Source: Bacteroidales bacterium UBA1680
GTDB taxonomy: Bacteria; Bacteroidota; Bacteroidia; Bacteroidales; UBA932
Reading direction: 5' to 3'
Length of the DNA: 64,000 nt
Assembly (NCBI GenBank): GCA_002320605.1
Contig: DCKG01000032.1
Span: 1,583-65,582, forward strand
This document shows positions 16,049-25,311 of this stretch, one piece after another (positions within the stretch are counted from its first letter, which is position 1; each line of letters begins with the position of its first letter). Under the pieces are notes generated by a model. That model made no database searches. It had not been told where the DNA came from and was given only the letters and a program-made list of their open reading frames with translations. Both the position numbers and the translations under genes were made by a program.

Positions 16049-19015
16049 TTAGAAGTTCAGTTTTATTCCAAGCGTGTAAGTTCTAGGACGCGGATAGAAA
16101 TTGCCGTCGATGCCCTGGAAAATTTCAGGGTCGAGACCGTCATATCCGGTGATCGTGTAGATGTTCTGCACTGTGCCGTAGATGTTGAGGGCGACATTGC
16201 GTTTCGCGGCTGAGAACAGCTTTGGGAACGTGTACCCGATGGTGAAGTTGTCCAATTTGAAGAAGGATGCGTCTCTCACATAGTAGTCGGAGAGATATTC
16301 GGCAGTCTCGAAATTCGTCTTGCCGCAAGAAGAAAGCCTGTTGGAGACAAAGCTGTTCACCCATAGGTCAGAAAGGGCTTCGTTGTCAGAAGCTACGTTG
16401 TAATAGTTCCAGTTGCCGAAACTGCCGTGACCAGAGAGAGCCGCTGTCCATCTCTTGTAGGTAAAGCTGACGTTCATTCCGAGCGTCCAGTCAGGGGATG
16501 GCTTGTGGAAGAAATACTTATCGTCGGCATCTATGGCTCCATCGCCATTGCGATCGACATATTCGCCAAAGATTGGATTGTCATTCTTGTCATATACCTG
16601 CTGATAAACGTAGTAGGCGTATGCAGGATAGCCCACCTGGTGCATCTGGGCATTATTTCCGGTTCCGCCGGAGATTCCTCCGACGGCAACGCCGGTCTTA
16701 TCGCTTGCCGAGGCTGTCAGCTTGGTGATTTCGTTGCGATTGTAGGCGACGTTCGCGCCGACCGTAAGGCTCATGTCAGCCTTGCTGATTATGATGCCGT
16801 TCACATCTGCCTCGAAACCTTTGTTCTCAAGGTCTCCAATGTTGGAGTTCAGGTAGTTCGTGAGATTCGACATGGCAGCTACGGGGATGTAGTTGAGCAA
16901 GTCGCTGGTCTTACGATAATAGCCATCGACGGAAAGGGTCAGCCTGTCATTGAAGAAACCGAAGTCCATTCCGGCATTGTAGGTCGTGGTGGTCTCCCAC
17001 TTGAGGTCGGCGTTGTAGCCTAGCGCAGTGATCGGATTGACCAGAGTGTTGCCGAAATAATAGTAGCTTCCGATCAGGTTGCTATAATATGTGGCGAATG
17101 AAGGATAGTCTCCGGCTCCGATATCTTGCTGGCCGGTCTGTCCCCAGCTTAGGCGAAGCTTCAGCGTGGATATGTCCGGATCACTCTTCAAGAAAGACTC
17201 GTTCTTTACGTTCCATGCGAATGCTACGGAAGGGAACAAGCCCCATTTGTGGTTCTGGAACCTGGAGGTGCCGTCGCGACGAACGGTGGCCGTTAGAAGG
17301 TATCTGCTGTCGTAGCCATAGTTGGCTCTTCCGAAGAATGAGATCAGGTAATATTCGGACCGCCCGGGAGTGTTGTCCAGCACGCTGCCGTCAGTGAGCT
17401 TATACTGATAGTTCGTGGATTTGTGCCAGAAATGCTGCCATGAGTAACCGCCCATCAGATCAACGTGATGATTGCCGAAATCATGGTTGTAGGCAGCGTA
17501 GGCTTCGAGAGTCTGGTCGCGGCGCATGAAGGTGTAGTCTGTGTGATAACCAGATCCTGACTGCGCAGTGCTATGGTAGGACTGCTCTGACCCCTGAGGG
17601 GATTCACTCCAGCCGTCGCTCTTCACGAAATCGAGGCCGAGGTTGAGGTTGAACCTGAGGTCCTCGAAGCCATGCACCTTGTAGTCAAACTGGGCATTCC
17701 CGATGAAGCGCTTGACTGTAGACTGGTCGTCTTTTTCTTCGAGGAGGGCAACGGGGTTCATGGTCGCCATGGCGTTTACGTTTCCGCTGAGGTCGCGCCA
17801 TATTGAATATCCATGGTTGCCTGCCGAACTGGCATCGTAAATCGGACGCGTAGGGTCCATGTGAATCGCTGCCCCAATGGCATCCTGGTTAGCGAACCAG
17901 TTCTTGGAATAAACTCCCTTCCCGTTCAGGTTGACGGTAAGGTGGTTGTCGAAAAACGTCGGGGTAAGGTTGACTGAGAGGGTTCCCCTGTTCATTTTGG
18001 AAGTTTTGAGCACTCCTTCCTGCGACAGATAGCCTGCGGAAACACGGTACGGCAGAGTGAAAGCCTTCCCGGCAGAGAACTTGCCTTTGACGCTCAGATT
18101 TCCCTCATATGTGGGAGCGATCTGGTAAATTTCTTTCTGCCAGTTCGTGTCAGGCGAACCCAATGCCTTGTAAGCATCGGAATCGGTTCCGAGACGGGTG
18201 GCGATGAGGTTCTTTATCTCGGATGCGTTCAATACATCAACGTAACCGGATACTTGGCTTATCGAAGTTGAAAAACTAGCGTCGATGCTTGGAATGTTGT
18301 TGCCGGAACCCTTCTTTGTGGTGATGACGATTACTCCGTTCGATGCCCTGGAACCGTAGATGGCGGTTGCCGATGCATCCTTCAAGACGGAGAAGCTTTC
18401 AATGTCGTCCGGATTGATCGTTGAGAGAGGGTCGGACATACCGGTTATGCCCTCATCGCTCACCGGCAGGCCGTCTATTACGATGAGAGGGTTGTTGTTG
18501 GCCTTAAGAGAAGAACCGCCGCGGATTCGGATGGTGGCTCCGGAACCTGGCTGGCCGTTTCCTGAAGTAACGACTACGCCTGCCGATTTGCCTCTAAGCA
18601 TGTCCGCCGGCGTGGAAATCACGCCTTTGTTGATGTCATCGGCCTTCACTGTGGTGACGGAACCAGTCATGTCTGTCTTCTTGACTGTGCCGTAACCGAT
18701 GACAACGACATCTTGGAGCATCTCGGTGTCTTCGGCGAGAATTACTTTAGCTGGCACTTGGGATGCCTTGAAGGATTGCGAGACGTAGCCGACGCAGCTG
18801 AACTGCACTGAGGCGTTTGCGCTGGAAACGTTCAGGACGTAGTTCCCGTCAAGGTCGGTCGAGACTCCATTGCTGGTGCCGGCTTCCATGACTGTAGCTC
18901 CGATCACAGGCCCCGTGGCATCGACCACCGTGCCTTTGACCTGGTATCCGCCTTGCGCGGACAGAGAAAGGGAAAACGCTAATATTATTCCCAATAGGGT
19001 CAATATTCTTTTCAT
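16049..19015 (-). CDS. susC: SusC-family TonB-dependent outer-membrane transporter
   Basis: At 988 aa this has the standard SusC layout: a signal peptide ending near LSAQ, a CarboxypepD_reg-like domain (about 25-100, VKGTVVDATGPVIGATV), a TonB box region (QDVVVIGYGTVKKTD), a plug with IRIRGGSSLKANNNPL and a C-terminal barrel ending in LGIKLNF. There is no N-terminal STN domain, so unlike the SusC at 39350-42691 it is not expected to signal to an anti-sigma factor. That fits control by the neighbouring two-component system. It imports starch oligosaccharides into the periplasm with SusD. Confidence 0.92.
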   Translation of the reverse strand: MKRILTLLGIILAFSLSLSAQGGYQVKGTVVDATGPVIGATVMEAGTSNGVSTDLDGNYVLNVSSANASVQFSCVGYVSQSFKASQVPAKVILAEDTEMLQDVVVIGYGTVKKTDMTGSVTTVKADDINKGVISTPADMLRGKSAGVVVTSGNGQPGSGATIRIRGGSSLKANNNPLIVIDGLPVSDEGITGMSDPLSTINPDDIESFSVLKDASATAIYGSRASNGVIVITTKKGSGNNIPSIDASFSTSISQVSGYVDVLNASEIKNLIATRLGTDSDAYKALGSPDTNWQKEIYQIAPTYEGNLSVKGKFSAGKAFTLPYRVSAGYLSQEGVLKTSKMNRGTLSVNLTPTFFDNHLTVNLNGKGVYSKNWFANQDAIGAAIHMDPTRPIYDASSAGNHGYSIWRDLSGNVNAMATMNPVALLEEKDDQSTVKRFIGNAQFDYKVHGFEDLRFNLNLGLDFVKSDGWSESPQGSEQSYHSTAQSGSGYHTDYTFMRRDQTLEAYAAYNHDFGNHHVDLMGGYSWQHFWHKSTNYQYKLTDGSVLDNTPGRSEYYLISFFGRANYGYDSRYLLTATVRRDGTSRFQNHKWGLFPSVAFAWNVKNESFLKSDPDISTLKLRLSWGQTGQQDIGAGDYPSFATYYSNLIGSYYYFGNTLVNPITALGYNADLKWETTTTYNAGMDFGFFNDRLTLSVDGYYRKTSDLLNYIPVAAMSNLTNYLNSNIGDLENKGFEADVNGIIISKADMSLTVGANVAYNRNEITKLTASASDKTGVAVGGISGGTGNNAQMHQVGYPAYAYYVYQQVYDKNDNPIFGEYVDRNGDGAIDADDKYFFHKPSPDWTLGMNVSFTYKRWTAALSGHGSFGNWNYYNVASDNEALSDLWVNSFVSNRLSSCGKTNFETAEYLSDYYVRDASFFKLDNFTIGYTFPKLFSAAKRNVALNIYGTVQNIYTITGYDGLDPEIFQGIDGNFYPRPRTYTLGIKLNF

Positions 19016-19044
19016 TAGATTAAGAATTAATTATTAACATATGA

Positions 19045-20424
19045 TTAGTCATTGTATTTCTTGTCGTTCACGAAGTGAACGGAGATTGAAGCCAGAAGCA
19101 TGAACAAGCCTGCGATTAGGAATATTCCTGCGGCTATTCTGCTCTCTGCCAATGCTTTGGCGGCTGCGTTTACGGCGATGGACTGGAAATACCCTGCTCC
19201 GAACGCAATTTTCTTGATGAGGGCGACAAGCAAGCCTCCGCACAGCCCCATGCATATCTGAGGAATGGTAACCGTGAAATTGAATATTCCCATGTAGGCA
19301 CCTGCGCTGCGAGCATCTATGGTCCTAGAGAATATTGAATATGGCATAGCGAGGATGCCGGCCCAAGCCACGCCTATGAACAACATCGCAACCGCCATGA
19401 GGGCTTTAGAGCCGGTAAGTGCGAGCAGTGCATATCCTAAGGCCCCGGAGAACAAACATAGCGCATAAGTAGGTTTGTTTCCGAATTTATTGGCCAAGCC
19501 TGTCAGAACCAATGAGATCACGCAGGCTGACACGGGATAGATGGCGTTCAGCACACCTGTCCAAGTCTGAGCCTGACCAACATTCACCACCCCGTCCACC
19601 ACGTAGGCCTTGGTGACTAGCGGCTGTAGGTAATTCCACATGAGGAATAACGCTGCCCAAGAGAAGAACTGGGTGATGCCCAGCTGCCAGTAAGATTTAG
19701 GCGCATGTTTCACGAGATGCCAGAATGATGGTTTTTCCTCTCCCTCAGTGATTTCTACTGCATTATATTCATTAAATTCCTTCGGAGAATATTCTTTTGC
19801 CTTGAATATGGTGACAAGCACAGAAAGAAGCAGGATGCCTGCTCCGGCATAGTAAGAGTATGCTATATGCTTCATTGCCTGCCCTGGAATCTCGGCATCG
19901 GAGACTCCTAGGCATTTGCTCATGATCAGGGGAAGCAGAGCTCCCATGATGGAGCCGAGGTTTATGAGGAATGTCTGGACTACGAAGCCTTCGGTTTTCT
20001 GTGAATCGTCCAGCATGTCGGTAACCAGCGCCCTGAAAGGCTGCATGGTTATGTTGAAGGACAGGTCCATGAAAAGGAACACGATGGCTCCCATCACCAG
20101 TGGGGCAAATGCGAGAAGCTTAGGGCAGTTGGGCATCAGGCACAACGCAAGAGTGGAGATGATGGCTCCGGCGAGGATGTATGGCTTGCGCCTTCCTAGT
20201 CTGGTCCATGTCTGATCGGAGAACATGCCGATGATCGGCTGGACGATGAGGCCTGCAATCGGTGCCAGGAGCCAGAAATAGCTTAGACTGGAAATGTCTG
20301 CGCCGAAAGATTTCAGCATCCCTGAAGTGTTGGAATTCTGAAGAGAATACCCAATCTGCACGCCCAGAAAGCCGAAACTTAAGTTCCAGATCTGCCAGAA
20401 TGTCAATTTAGGTTTGTGATTCAT
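19045..20424 (-). CDS. MFS sugar transporter, SLC45/GPH-like (probable maltose importer)
   Basis: This 459-aa protein has 12 predicted membrane helices and the loop motif SDQTWTRLGRRKPYI after helix 2. N-terminal IQIGYSLQNSNTSG and GLIVQPIIGMFSD features are typical of the SLC45-like branch that carries sucrose or maltose with protons. It is the first gene of the starch operon, 29 bases ahead of susC, and would carry disaccharide or short oligosaccharide across the inner membrane. In B. thetaiotaomicron the sus operon itself lacks such a gene, so its inclusion here is a local difference. The substrate is inferred from context. Confidence 0.82.
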   Translation of the reverse strand: MNHKPKLTFWQIWNLSFGFLGVQIGYSLQNSNTSGMLKSFGADISSLSYFWLLAPIAGLIVQPIIGMFSDQTWTRLGRRKPYILAGAIISTLALCLMPNCPKLLAFAPLVMGAIVFLFMDLSFNITMQPFRALVTDMLDDSQKTEGFVVQTFLINLGSIMGALLPLIMSKCLGVSDAEIPGQAMKHIAYSYYAGAGILLLSVLVTIFKAKEYSPKEFNEYNAVEITEGEEKPSFWHLVKHAPKSYWQLGITQFFSWAALFLMWNYLQPLVTKAYVVDGVVNVGQAQTWTGVLNAIYPVSACVISLVLTGLANKFGNKPTYALCLFSGALGYALLALTGSKALMAVAMLFIGVAWAGILAMPYSIFSRTIDARSAGAYMGIFNFTVTIPQICMGLCGGLLVALIKKIAFGAGYFQSIAVNAAAKALAESRIAAGIFLIAGLFMLLASISVHFVNDKKYND

Positions 20425-20462
20425 GGTATCAATGCTACTAATTCGTAGTTTGTAAATCGTTT

Positions 20463-20470
20463 CAAAAATA
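20463..20470 (-). promoter_or_regulatory. -7 element of the starch operon
   Basis: The minus strand reads TATTTTTG, a full TAnnTTTG match, about 39 bases before the MFS start codon. No good -33 TTG is present, which would be usual for a promoter that needs an activator. Confidence 0.5.
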
Positions 20471-20520
20471 TCTCATTGGTTTTGAAAAAAAACATCTTTT
20501 CCGCCGACTGTCGTAAAATA

Positions 20521-20552
20521 CTGGATGAATGGTTCGAAATTCTGGATGAATG
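20521..20552. promoter_or_regulatory. Candidate LytTR operator: direct repeat with 21-bp period
   Basis: CTGGATGAATG occurs at 20521-20531 and exactly again at 20542-20552. The 21-bp period places both copies on the same face of the helix. LytTR-domain regulators typically bind pairs of direct repeats with about this spacing, and a LytTR regulator is encoded next door. The site is upstream of the starch operon -7 box and also just upstream of the kinase promoter. Confidence 0.55.
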
Positions 20553-20580
20553 AAATTTTACTTAAAACCATTTGGAATGT

Positions 20581-20588
20581 TATATTTG
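20581..20588 (+). promoter_or_regulatory. -7 element of the kinase-regulator operon
   Basis: TATATTTG is a full TAnnTTTG match ending nine bases before the kinase ATG at 20598. The transcript would have almost no leader, so translation may be leaderless or start further in. Confidence 0.55.
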
Positions 20589-20597
20589 TAAAGCGAT

Positions 20598-22037
20598 ATG
20601 TCTTCGGAACATAAAATAACCAGCATAGCCTGGATCATCAACGGATTCGCCGTCTTGCACTGCCTGACGACGCTTTTCTGCCATGCCATGAGGATATCCG
20701 ACACCATGATGCTGACCCTGCTCACCATGGTGATGACTTTATTGATATGCCTTAGGGAGCGCCAGAGCATAGAACTCTCAGCAGTCTTCATAATATTGGT
20801 GAATATAATAGGTTACGCTATCGGGGCAGGGCTTCAAATAATCTTTAGGAATGCGTTGGGTTTCAGAGGTATGCTGAATCCAGCGGTGTCTACCTTTATC
20901 ACTACGGAATTGCTTGGATGGGCCCTGTATGCTTTCATACGACGATTCAGCAGAGTCCAGGTGGCGGAGGAGGATCCGTCATATTTTGATGCTTCCCTGA
21001 AATGGATGATTACGGCCGTCGTCGTCATATTCATATTGAGATCCTTCATTACGGCGGCATTCTCAACGGATCTTTTCCGTGAACATGACGTGAAGGATGT
21101 CATATCGGACTTTTTCGACAATTCCATAGTTCTCATCCTGCTGATAGCACTGAGCATATTCACGCAATATCTCTACAGAAAGTTCCTATCAGGCTGGAAC
21201 ATTCTGCTCCGGTGGCTCTTCGTCGGGCTGGCACTCATGGCTACCTCAGCCCTTTCCGCCCTCATAGTAGAATTGGACTTGCCGATGCATTTCAATCTTC
21301 CGCTGGAGCCAAGGTATTTTGAGGAGCTGATGTTCATATCGTTGATCGTGAATGTCTGCATAAACCTGATTGTCATCGTAGTCGGGTACATCGTGAGCGC
21401 CAGGCGTTCGATGGAGAACGAGAGGAATAAGGCTAATATGGCTCAGTTCCAATATATTAAGCTTAAGCAACAGATCAATCCCCATTTCCTGTTCAATTCG
21501 CTTAACGTGCTGGATGCCTTGGTCTGCGATGGCAGGGACGAAGATGCGAGTGCCTATATCCACAGACTGTCAGGAATGTACAGGTACATGCTGAGCAATG
21601 ACTCCCGTACCCTTGTAAGGTTAAAAGACGAGCTTGAGTACACCAAGATGTACGTTGAGATGATGAAAATCAGGTTTGAAGATGGCTTGGACGTGAATAT
21701 CGATGTTCCTGACAAGGCTATGGAAAAGTACGTGGTGCCGGCCTCTGTGCAGCTGCTGGTCGAAAATGCCACGAAACACAACGCCGTCTCGTCAAGTCGT
21801 CCGCTCAAAATCGTCATCTCATCGGACGGCCGTTCCTTAACTGTGAGAAATAACCTTAACCCTAAGTTCACCATTGTCCAGTCGACCGGCATCGGACAGA
21901 AATATATCCGTCAGCAATATTTGGATGCTTGCGGAAAAAATATTAAAATTGAAAAGACTGACAATGAATATGTAGTCGTGCTGCCCCTGATTGAGCAGAC
22001 TCTAATCCCAGTCGGGGATGTCGCTAAAACTGATTAA
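20598..22037 (+). CDS. LytS/YehU-type sensor histidine kinase
   Basis: The protein (479 aa) has six or seven hydrophobic segments in residues 1-265, then a short coiled linker and a His_kinase (PF06580) domain with the phosphoacceptor H296 in QQINPHFLFNSLN. The ATPase domain shows LLVENATKHN (N box) and STGIGQKYIRQQY (G box). With no periplasmic sensor domain, the signal is probably sensed in or at the membrane. It is divergent from the starch operon, and its stop is two bases from the regulator start, so kinase and regulator form one operon. Control of starch genes by this pair is an inference from position. Confidence 0.87.
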   Translation: MSSEHKITSIAWIINGFAVLHCLTTLFCHAMRISDTMMLTLLTMVMTLLICLRERQSIELSAVFIILVNIIGYAIGAGLQIIFRNALGFRGMLNPAVSTFITTELLGWALYAFIRRFSRVQVAEEDPSYFDASLKWMITAVVVIFILRSFITAAFSTDLFREHDVKDVISDFFDNSIVLILLIALSIFTQYLYRKFLSGWNILLRWLFVGLALMATSALSALIVELDLPMHFNLPLEPRYFEELMFISLIVNVCINLIVIVVGYIVSARRSMENERNKANMAQFQYIKLKQQINPHFLFNSLNVLDALVCDGRDEDASAYIHRLSGMYRYMLSNDSRTLVRLKDELEYTKMYVEMMKIRFEDGLDVNIDVPDKAMEKYVVPASVQLLVENATKHNAVSSSRPLKIVISSDGRSLTVRNNLNPKFTIVQSTGIGQKYIRQQYLDACGKNIKIEKTDNEYVVVLPLIEQTLIPVGDVAKTD

Positions 22038-22039
22038 TA

Positions 22040-22795
22040 ATGAGAACACTTATCATAGAGGATGAGCCTCTGGCTAGGAGGAGACTGGTGAAATTGCTGA
22101 ACGATAATTTCAAGGACATTGAGATTGTCGGGCAGGAAGATTCAGTGGCAGGGTCCATAGCTTGGCTGAAACGAAATCCTGATGGCTGTGATGTCATATT
22201 CATGGACGTCGAGCTTTCGGACGGAGAATGTTTTGAGATTTTCAACGCCGTGACCATTGGCGCCCAGGTGATAATGACCACGGCTTACGACAGTTATGCC
22301 GTAAAAGCTTTCGAGGTGAATTCTATAGATTATTTGCTGAAGCCCGTGGATCTCAATTTGCTGGAGAGAGCCGTTTCCAGGTGCAGGGAGAGGCTTTCCG
22401 CAGGAGCGCTCAGCCGTGGTTCTGTGGCAGGGAACCCTTCCCGAGAGCCGAGGATGTACAAGGAACGCTACCTGATAAGGACTAACAGCAGGATAGTCCC
22501 TGTCAAGGTTTCTGAAATAGCGTATTTCTTCTCCGCCAATAAAGGCACCTGGCTTACGAATAAGGCAGGGGAGAGTTATGTCATCAATCCTTCGCTGGAC
22601 GAGATTTCTGAAAACCTGAACCATGATGTATTCTTCCGGGTTTCAAGGAACTGCCTCGTTGCGAAAGATGCGATCAGCGGCATAATCAAGTTGTCTGGCA
22701 GCCGTCTCAGGTTGAATGTCGAGCCTGCGCCGAAGTTCCCTATAGAAGTCAGCCGCACCCGCGTTGATGATTTTTTGAAATGGATGGAAGAATAA
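22040..22795 (+). CDS. LytTR-family response regulator
   Basis: This 251-aa protein joins a receiver domain (phospho-acceptor D56 in VIFMDVELSDG, acidic pocket EDEP, switch Thr in MTTAYD and Lys in LLKPVD) to a LytTR DNA-binding domain at about 150-248 (VKVSEIAYFFSANKG then FRVSRNCLV). It is paired with the LytS-type kinase. LytTR proteins bind direct repeats, and one such repeat lies at 20521-20552. The gene's last 16 bases overlap the start of the Vsr-methyltransferase fusion, so that unrelated gene is probably transcribed with it. Confidence 0.88.
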   Translation: MRTLIIEDEPLARRRLVKLLNDNFKDIEIVGQEDSVAGSIAWLKRNPDGCDVIFMDVELSDGECFEIFNAVTIGAQVIMTTAYDSYAVKAFEVNSIDYLLKPVDLNLLERAVSRCRERLSAGALSRGSVAGNPSREPRMYKERYLIRTNSRIVPVKVSEIAYFFSANKGTWLTNKAGESYVINPSLDEISENLNHDVFFRVSRNCLVAKDAISGIIKLSGSRLRLNVEPAPKFPIEVSRTRVDDFLKWMEE

Positions 22796-24066
22796 GCAAC
22801 GGTGACGCTAAGAAGTCACGACAGAGGCACAAGAATATGGTTGCGAACAAGAGTCGTGGCACTAGGCCGGAACTCTTGTTCGGCAAGTTGTTGTGGAATG
22901 CAGGGGTGAGATACCGCAAAAATGACCACGGAGTGAAGGGCACCCCAGATTTCACGGTCAGGAAATGCCGCGTGGCTATTTTCTGCGACGGGGAGTTCTG
23001 GCATGGTCGCAATTGGGAGACACGGAAAAAAGACATCAAGAGCAACAGGGATTACTGGTATCCTAAGATAGATAGGAACATAAAGAGGGATAAGGAGATA
23101 AATTCGGAGCTGGGCAAAGGCGGATGGAAGGTTTTCAGGTTCTGGGAATCTGAGTTGAAGAATGACACGGAGCGCTGCTTGAACGAGGTTCTTGAATATA
23201 TTTCCTGCTGCCGAAATTCTGGTAAGGGGCTGTCTCTGGTAAAAACTGGAAGCACGCTCAAGGTGATAGGTGGAATTAAAGATGTGTCTGGGATGGCGAA
23301 GGAAAACGAGAGGCTTGCTGCCATGAGCTTCAGCGGCATTCTCGCCGAGCCTGGCGTGAAATATTCATCAAGCCCGAAATTCTCTTTTGCTGACATATTC
23401 ACAGGCATCGGAACTTTCTCGCTGGCTCTTTGCGGCCTTGGAGGGAAGTGCGTTTTTGCCAGCGAGCCTGATGCGGTCGCCAAGAAAATCTACTACGAGA
23501 ATTTCGGCGCAGTGCCTTTCGATTCCGTGCTCAACAAGGAGGTAAGGCGATATATTCCTGAATATTTCGACGTGCTTTGCGCATCCTTGCCTTGCCAGGC
23601 TTTCCCACTGGCTGGAAAGAGGCCGTCTCTGGAGGGCTGCAGGGGCACTTATTTTTACGAGGTCGCCAAAATCATTAATGAGAAGCGACCGAAAGCTTTC
23701 ATCTTGGCCTTTGATAGGAATATGCTGACTCGCTCTCACGGGAAAGCTATCCAGACGGTCAGGAATGTGCTCTCTGGCGAGGGAGGCTACTCCGTTCCTG
23801 AAGCATTGCGGCTTGCCGGCCAGCTTCATGATGTGCCGATGTCACTTGGCTGCCTGATTGAACCACGCAGGAATGTTTTTGTTTATGGTTTTCGTAAGGG
23901 CTTGAACGTTAATGAGCCCAAGTTGATTGATGCTACCCCTGATCTTCCAGGCACATTCAAGCTGAATATTTCGAAAACCGAATGCAGAAGACTTCTTCGA
24001 ATATCTGTCAGCTACGCCCAAGCCATGTCACTGGCCAGCGCAGTTTTAGGCGAATTGAAATTTTAG
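22780..24066 (+). CDS. Vsr-like endonuclease fused to a degenerate C5 cytosine methyltransferase
   Basis: Residues 11-150 match very-short-patch repair endonucleases: KKSRQRHKNM at the start, catalytic Asp57 in GTPDF, then FCDGEFWHG and FWESEL. The zinc-binding cysteines of E. coli Vsr are not in place. Residues 200-428 match C5-MTases: motif I FADIFTGIGTF, motif II Glu229 and motif IV PCQ with catalytic Cys272. The ENV tripeptide of motif VI is missing; that position reads FDRN (311-314). Between the motif VIII-like EPRRNVFVYGF and the motif IX/X-like tail only about 25 residues remain, so there is no normal target-recognition domain. The methyltransferase half is probably inactive or reads DNA without methylating it. 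Vsr normally repairs T:G mismatches arising from 5-methylcytosine deamination. Confidence 0.75.
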   Translation: MDGRISNGDAKKSRQRHKNMVANKSRGTRPELLFGKLLWNAGVRYRKNDHGVKGTPDFTVRKCRVAIFCDGEFWHGRNWETRKKDIKSNRDYWYPKIDRNIKRDKEINSELGKGGWKVFRFWESELKNDTERCLNEVLEYISCCRNSGKGLSLVKTGSTLKVIGGIKDVSGMAKENERLAAMSFSGILAEPGVKYSSSPKFSFADIFTGIGTFSLALCGLGGKCVFASEPDAVAKKIYYENFGAVPFDSVLNKEVRRYIPEYFDVLCASLPCQAFPLAGKRPSLEGCRGTYFYEVAKIINEKRPKAFILAFDRNMLTRSHGKAIQTVRNVLSGEGGYSVPEALRLAGQLHDVPMSLGCLIEPRRNVFVYGFRKGLNVNEPKLIDATPDLPGTFKLNISKTECRRLLRISVSYAQAMSLASAVLGELKF

Positions 24067-24156
24067 CTGGAGAGAGGTCGCTGGGGTGAGATATTTGCCA
24101 TGGATTCCAATTAGCAAAATATTGTTTATATTTACGAGGCTAAAATAGCTGTATTT

Positions 24157-25302
24157 ATGAGAAGGTTGATTTCTATGGTCTGGGGAGTGTTATTTAGCGC
24201 CATTCTGCTTTCAGTGTCAGGTGGCATGGCGATGGCTCAGACCCCTCAGGAACGATATGTCAAGAAATGGGCTCCCACGGCCGTGAAGGAAATGTATCGC
24301 AGCGGGGTGCCGGCTAGCATCACGCTTGCGCAGGGGCTTCTTGAATCTCGCTGGGGACAGTCTGCTTTGGCTGCCGAGGGAAACAACCATTTCGGAATCA
24401 AGTGCCACAATGACTGGAAGGGGAAAACCATGAAGGTGGACGATGATGCTAAAGGGGAGTGCTTCAGGGTTTACGATTCTGCGGAAGAGTCTTTTCAAGA
24501 TCACTCTGATTTCCTGCGTTACCGAGATCGCTATAAATTCCTTTTCGACCTTAAGCCGACAGACTACAAAGGCTGGGCTTATGGACTGAAAAAAGCTGGC
24601 TATGCAACGGCTCCAACATACGCCGAGTCGCTGATAAAATACATTGAGAAGTACAAGCTTTATGAATATGACACCCTGACGGCGGCGGAGGCGGAGGCAT
24701 TGGCGAATAGTTACGAGGAATCTGTGGGCGTGAAGGCTTCTGGCAGTTCCGTGAAGCAGTCGAAGAGCAGTTCCGGCAAAGTCTCAAGCACTAAATCTTC
24801 AAGGGCGGCAAGACGTGCTGCGAGACGATCCAAGAAGCATTCAAGCCAGACCGAAGAAATCGATTACGGTCATCTTCCTGCATCACCGCTGTCCATCGAG
24901 GAGCCAAAGAAAATCACCAGCGGGAGGTACGAGGAAGTGCAATTTTCCCTGCACAGGGAGGCCTATTCTAAGAACGGAGTGCCATTCGTGACTTCAATCG
25001 ACGGTGAGACATATTTCAGCATAGCCAAGTCTTATGACTTGACGCTCAGGGAAATACTGCGCTTCAATGATTTGAAAGGCGCGCGGGAACTGAAGCCTGG
25101 GACCATCGTTTATTTGCAGGCAAAGAAGAGCAGGTCCGAGAAAGGGCTTGATAAATACATCGTGGGCTCTGACGGGGAGTCTCTCTGGGGCATCTGCCAG
25201 AGGTTCGGCGTGAAGATGTCAAGCGTCTGCAAGATGAACGGCTTCGATGAAAATTACCAGCCTCGCGAGGGGGACACGATAGTGCTTCGCGGGAGAAAAT
25301 AA
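24157..25302 (+). CDS. GH73 glucosaminidase with two LysM domains
   Basis: The protein (381 aa) has a signal peptide ending at AMAQ. The glucosaminidase domain (about 30-175, Bax/FlgJ-like) carries the catalytic Glu63 in LLESRWGQS, followed by GNNHFGIKC and the FRVYDSAEESFQDHSDFL block. A basic Ser/Lys/Arg-rich linker (about 195-235) leads to two LysM peptidoglycan-binding modules at about 280-325 and 335-380. It should cleave the N-acetylglucosaminyl bond of peptidoglycan in the periplasm. The next gene, mltG, also acts on glycan strands, and the two are ten bases apart, so they look like a small cell-wall operon. A weak -7 box (TATATTTA) precedes it at 24127-24134. Confidence 0.87.
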   Translation: MRRLISMVWGVLFSAILLSVSGGMAMAQTPQERYVKKWAPTAVKEMYRSGVPASITLAQGLLESRWGQSALAAEGNNHFGIKCHNDWKGKTMKVDDDAKGECFRVYDSAEESFQDHSDFLRYRDRYKFLFDLKPTDYKGWAYGLKKAGYATAPTYAESLIKYIEKYKLYEYDTLTAAEAEALANSYEESVGVKASGSSVKQSKSSSGKVSSTKSSRAARRAARRSKKHSSQTEEIDYGHLPASPLSIEEPKKITSGRYEEVQFSLHREAYSKNGVPFVTSIDGETYFSIAKSYDLTLREILRFNDLKGARELKPGTIVYLQAKKSRSEKGLDKYIVGSDGESLWGICQRFGVKMSSVCKMNGFDENYQPREGDTIVLRGRK

Positions 25303-25311
25303 AAGATATTC

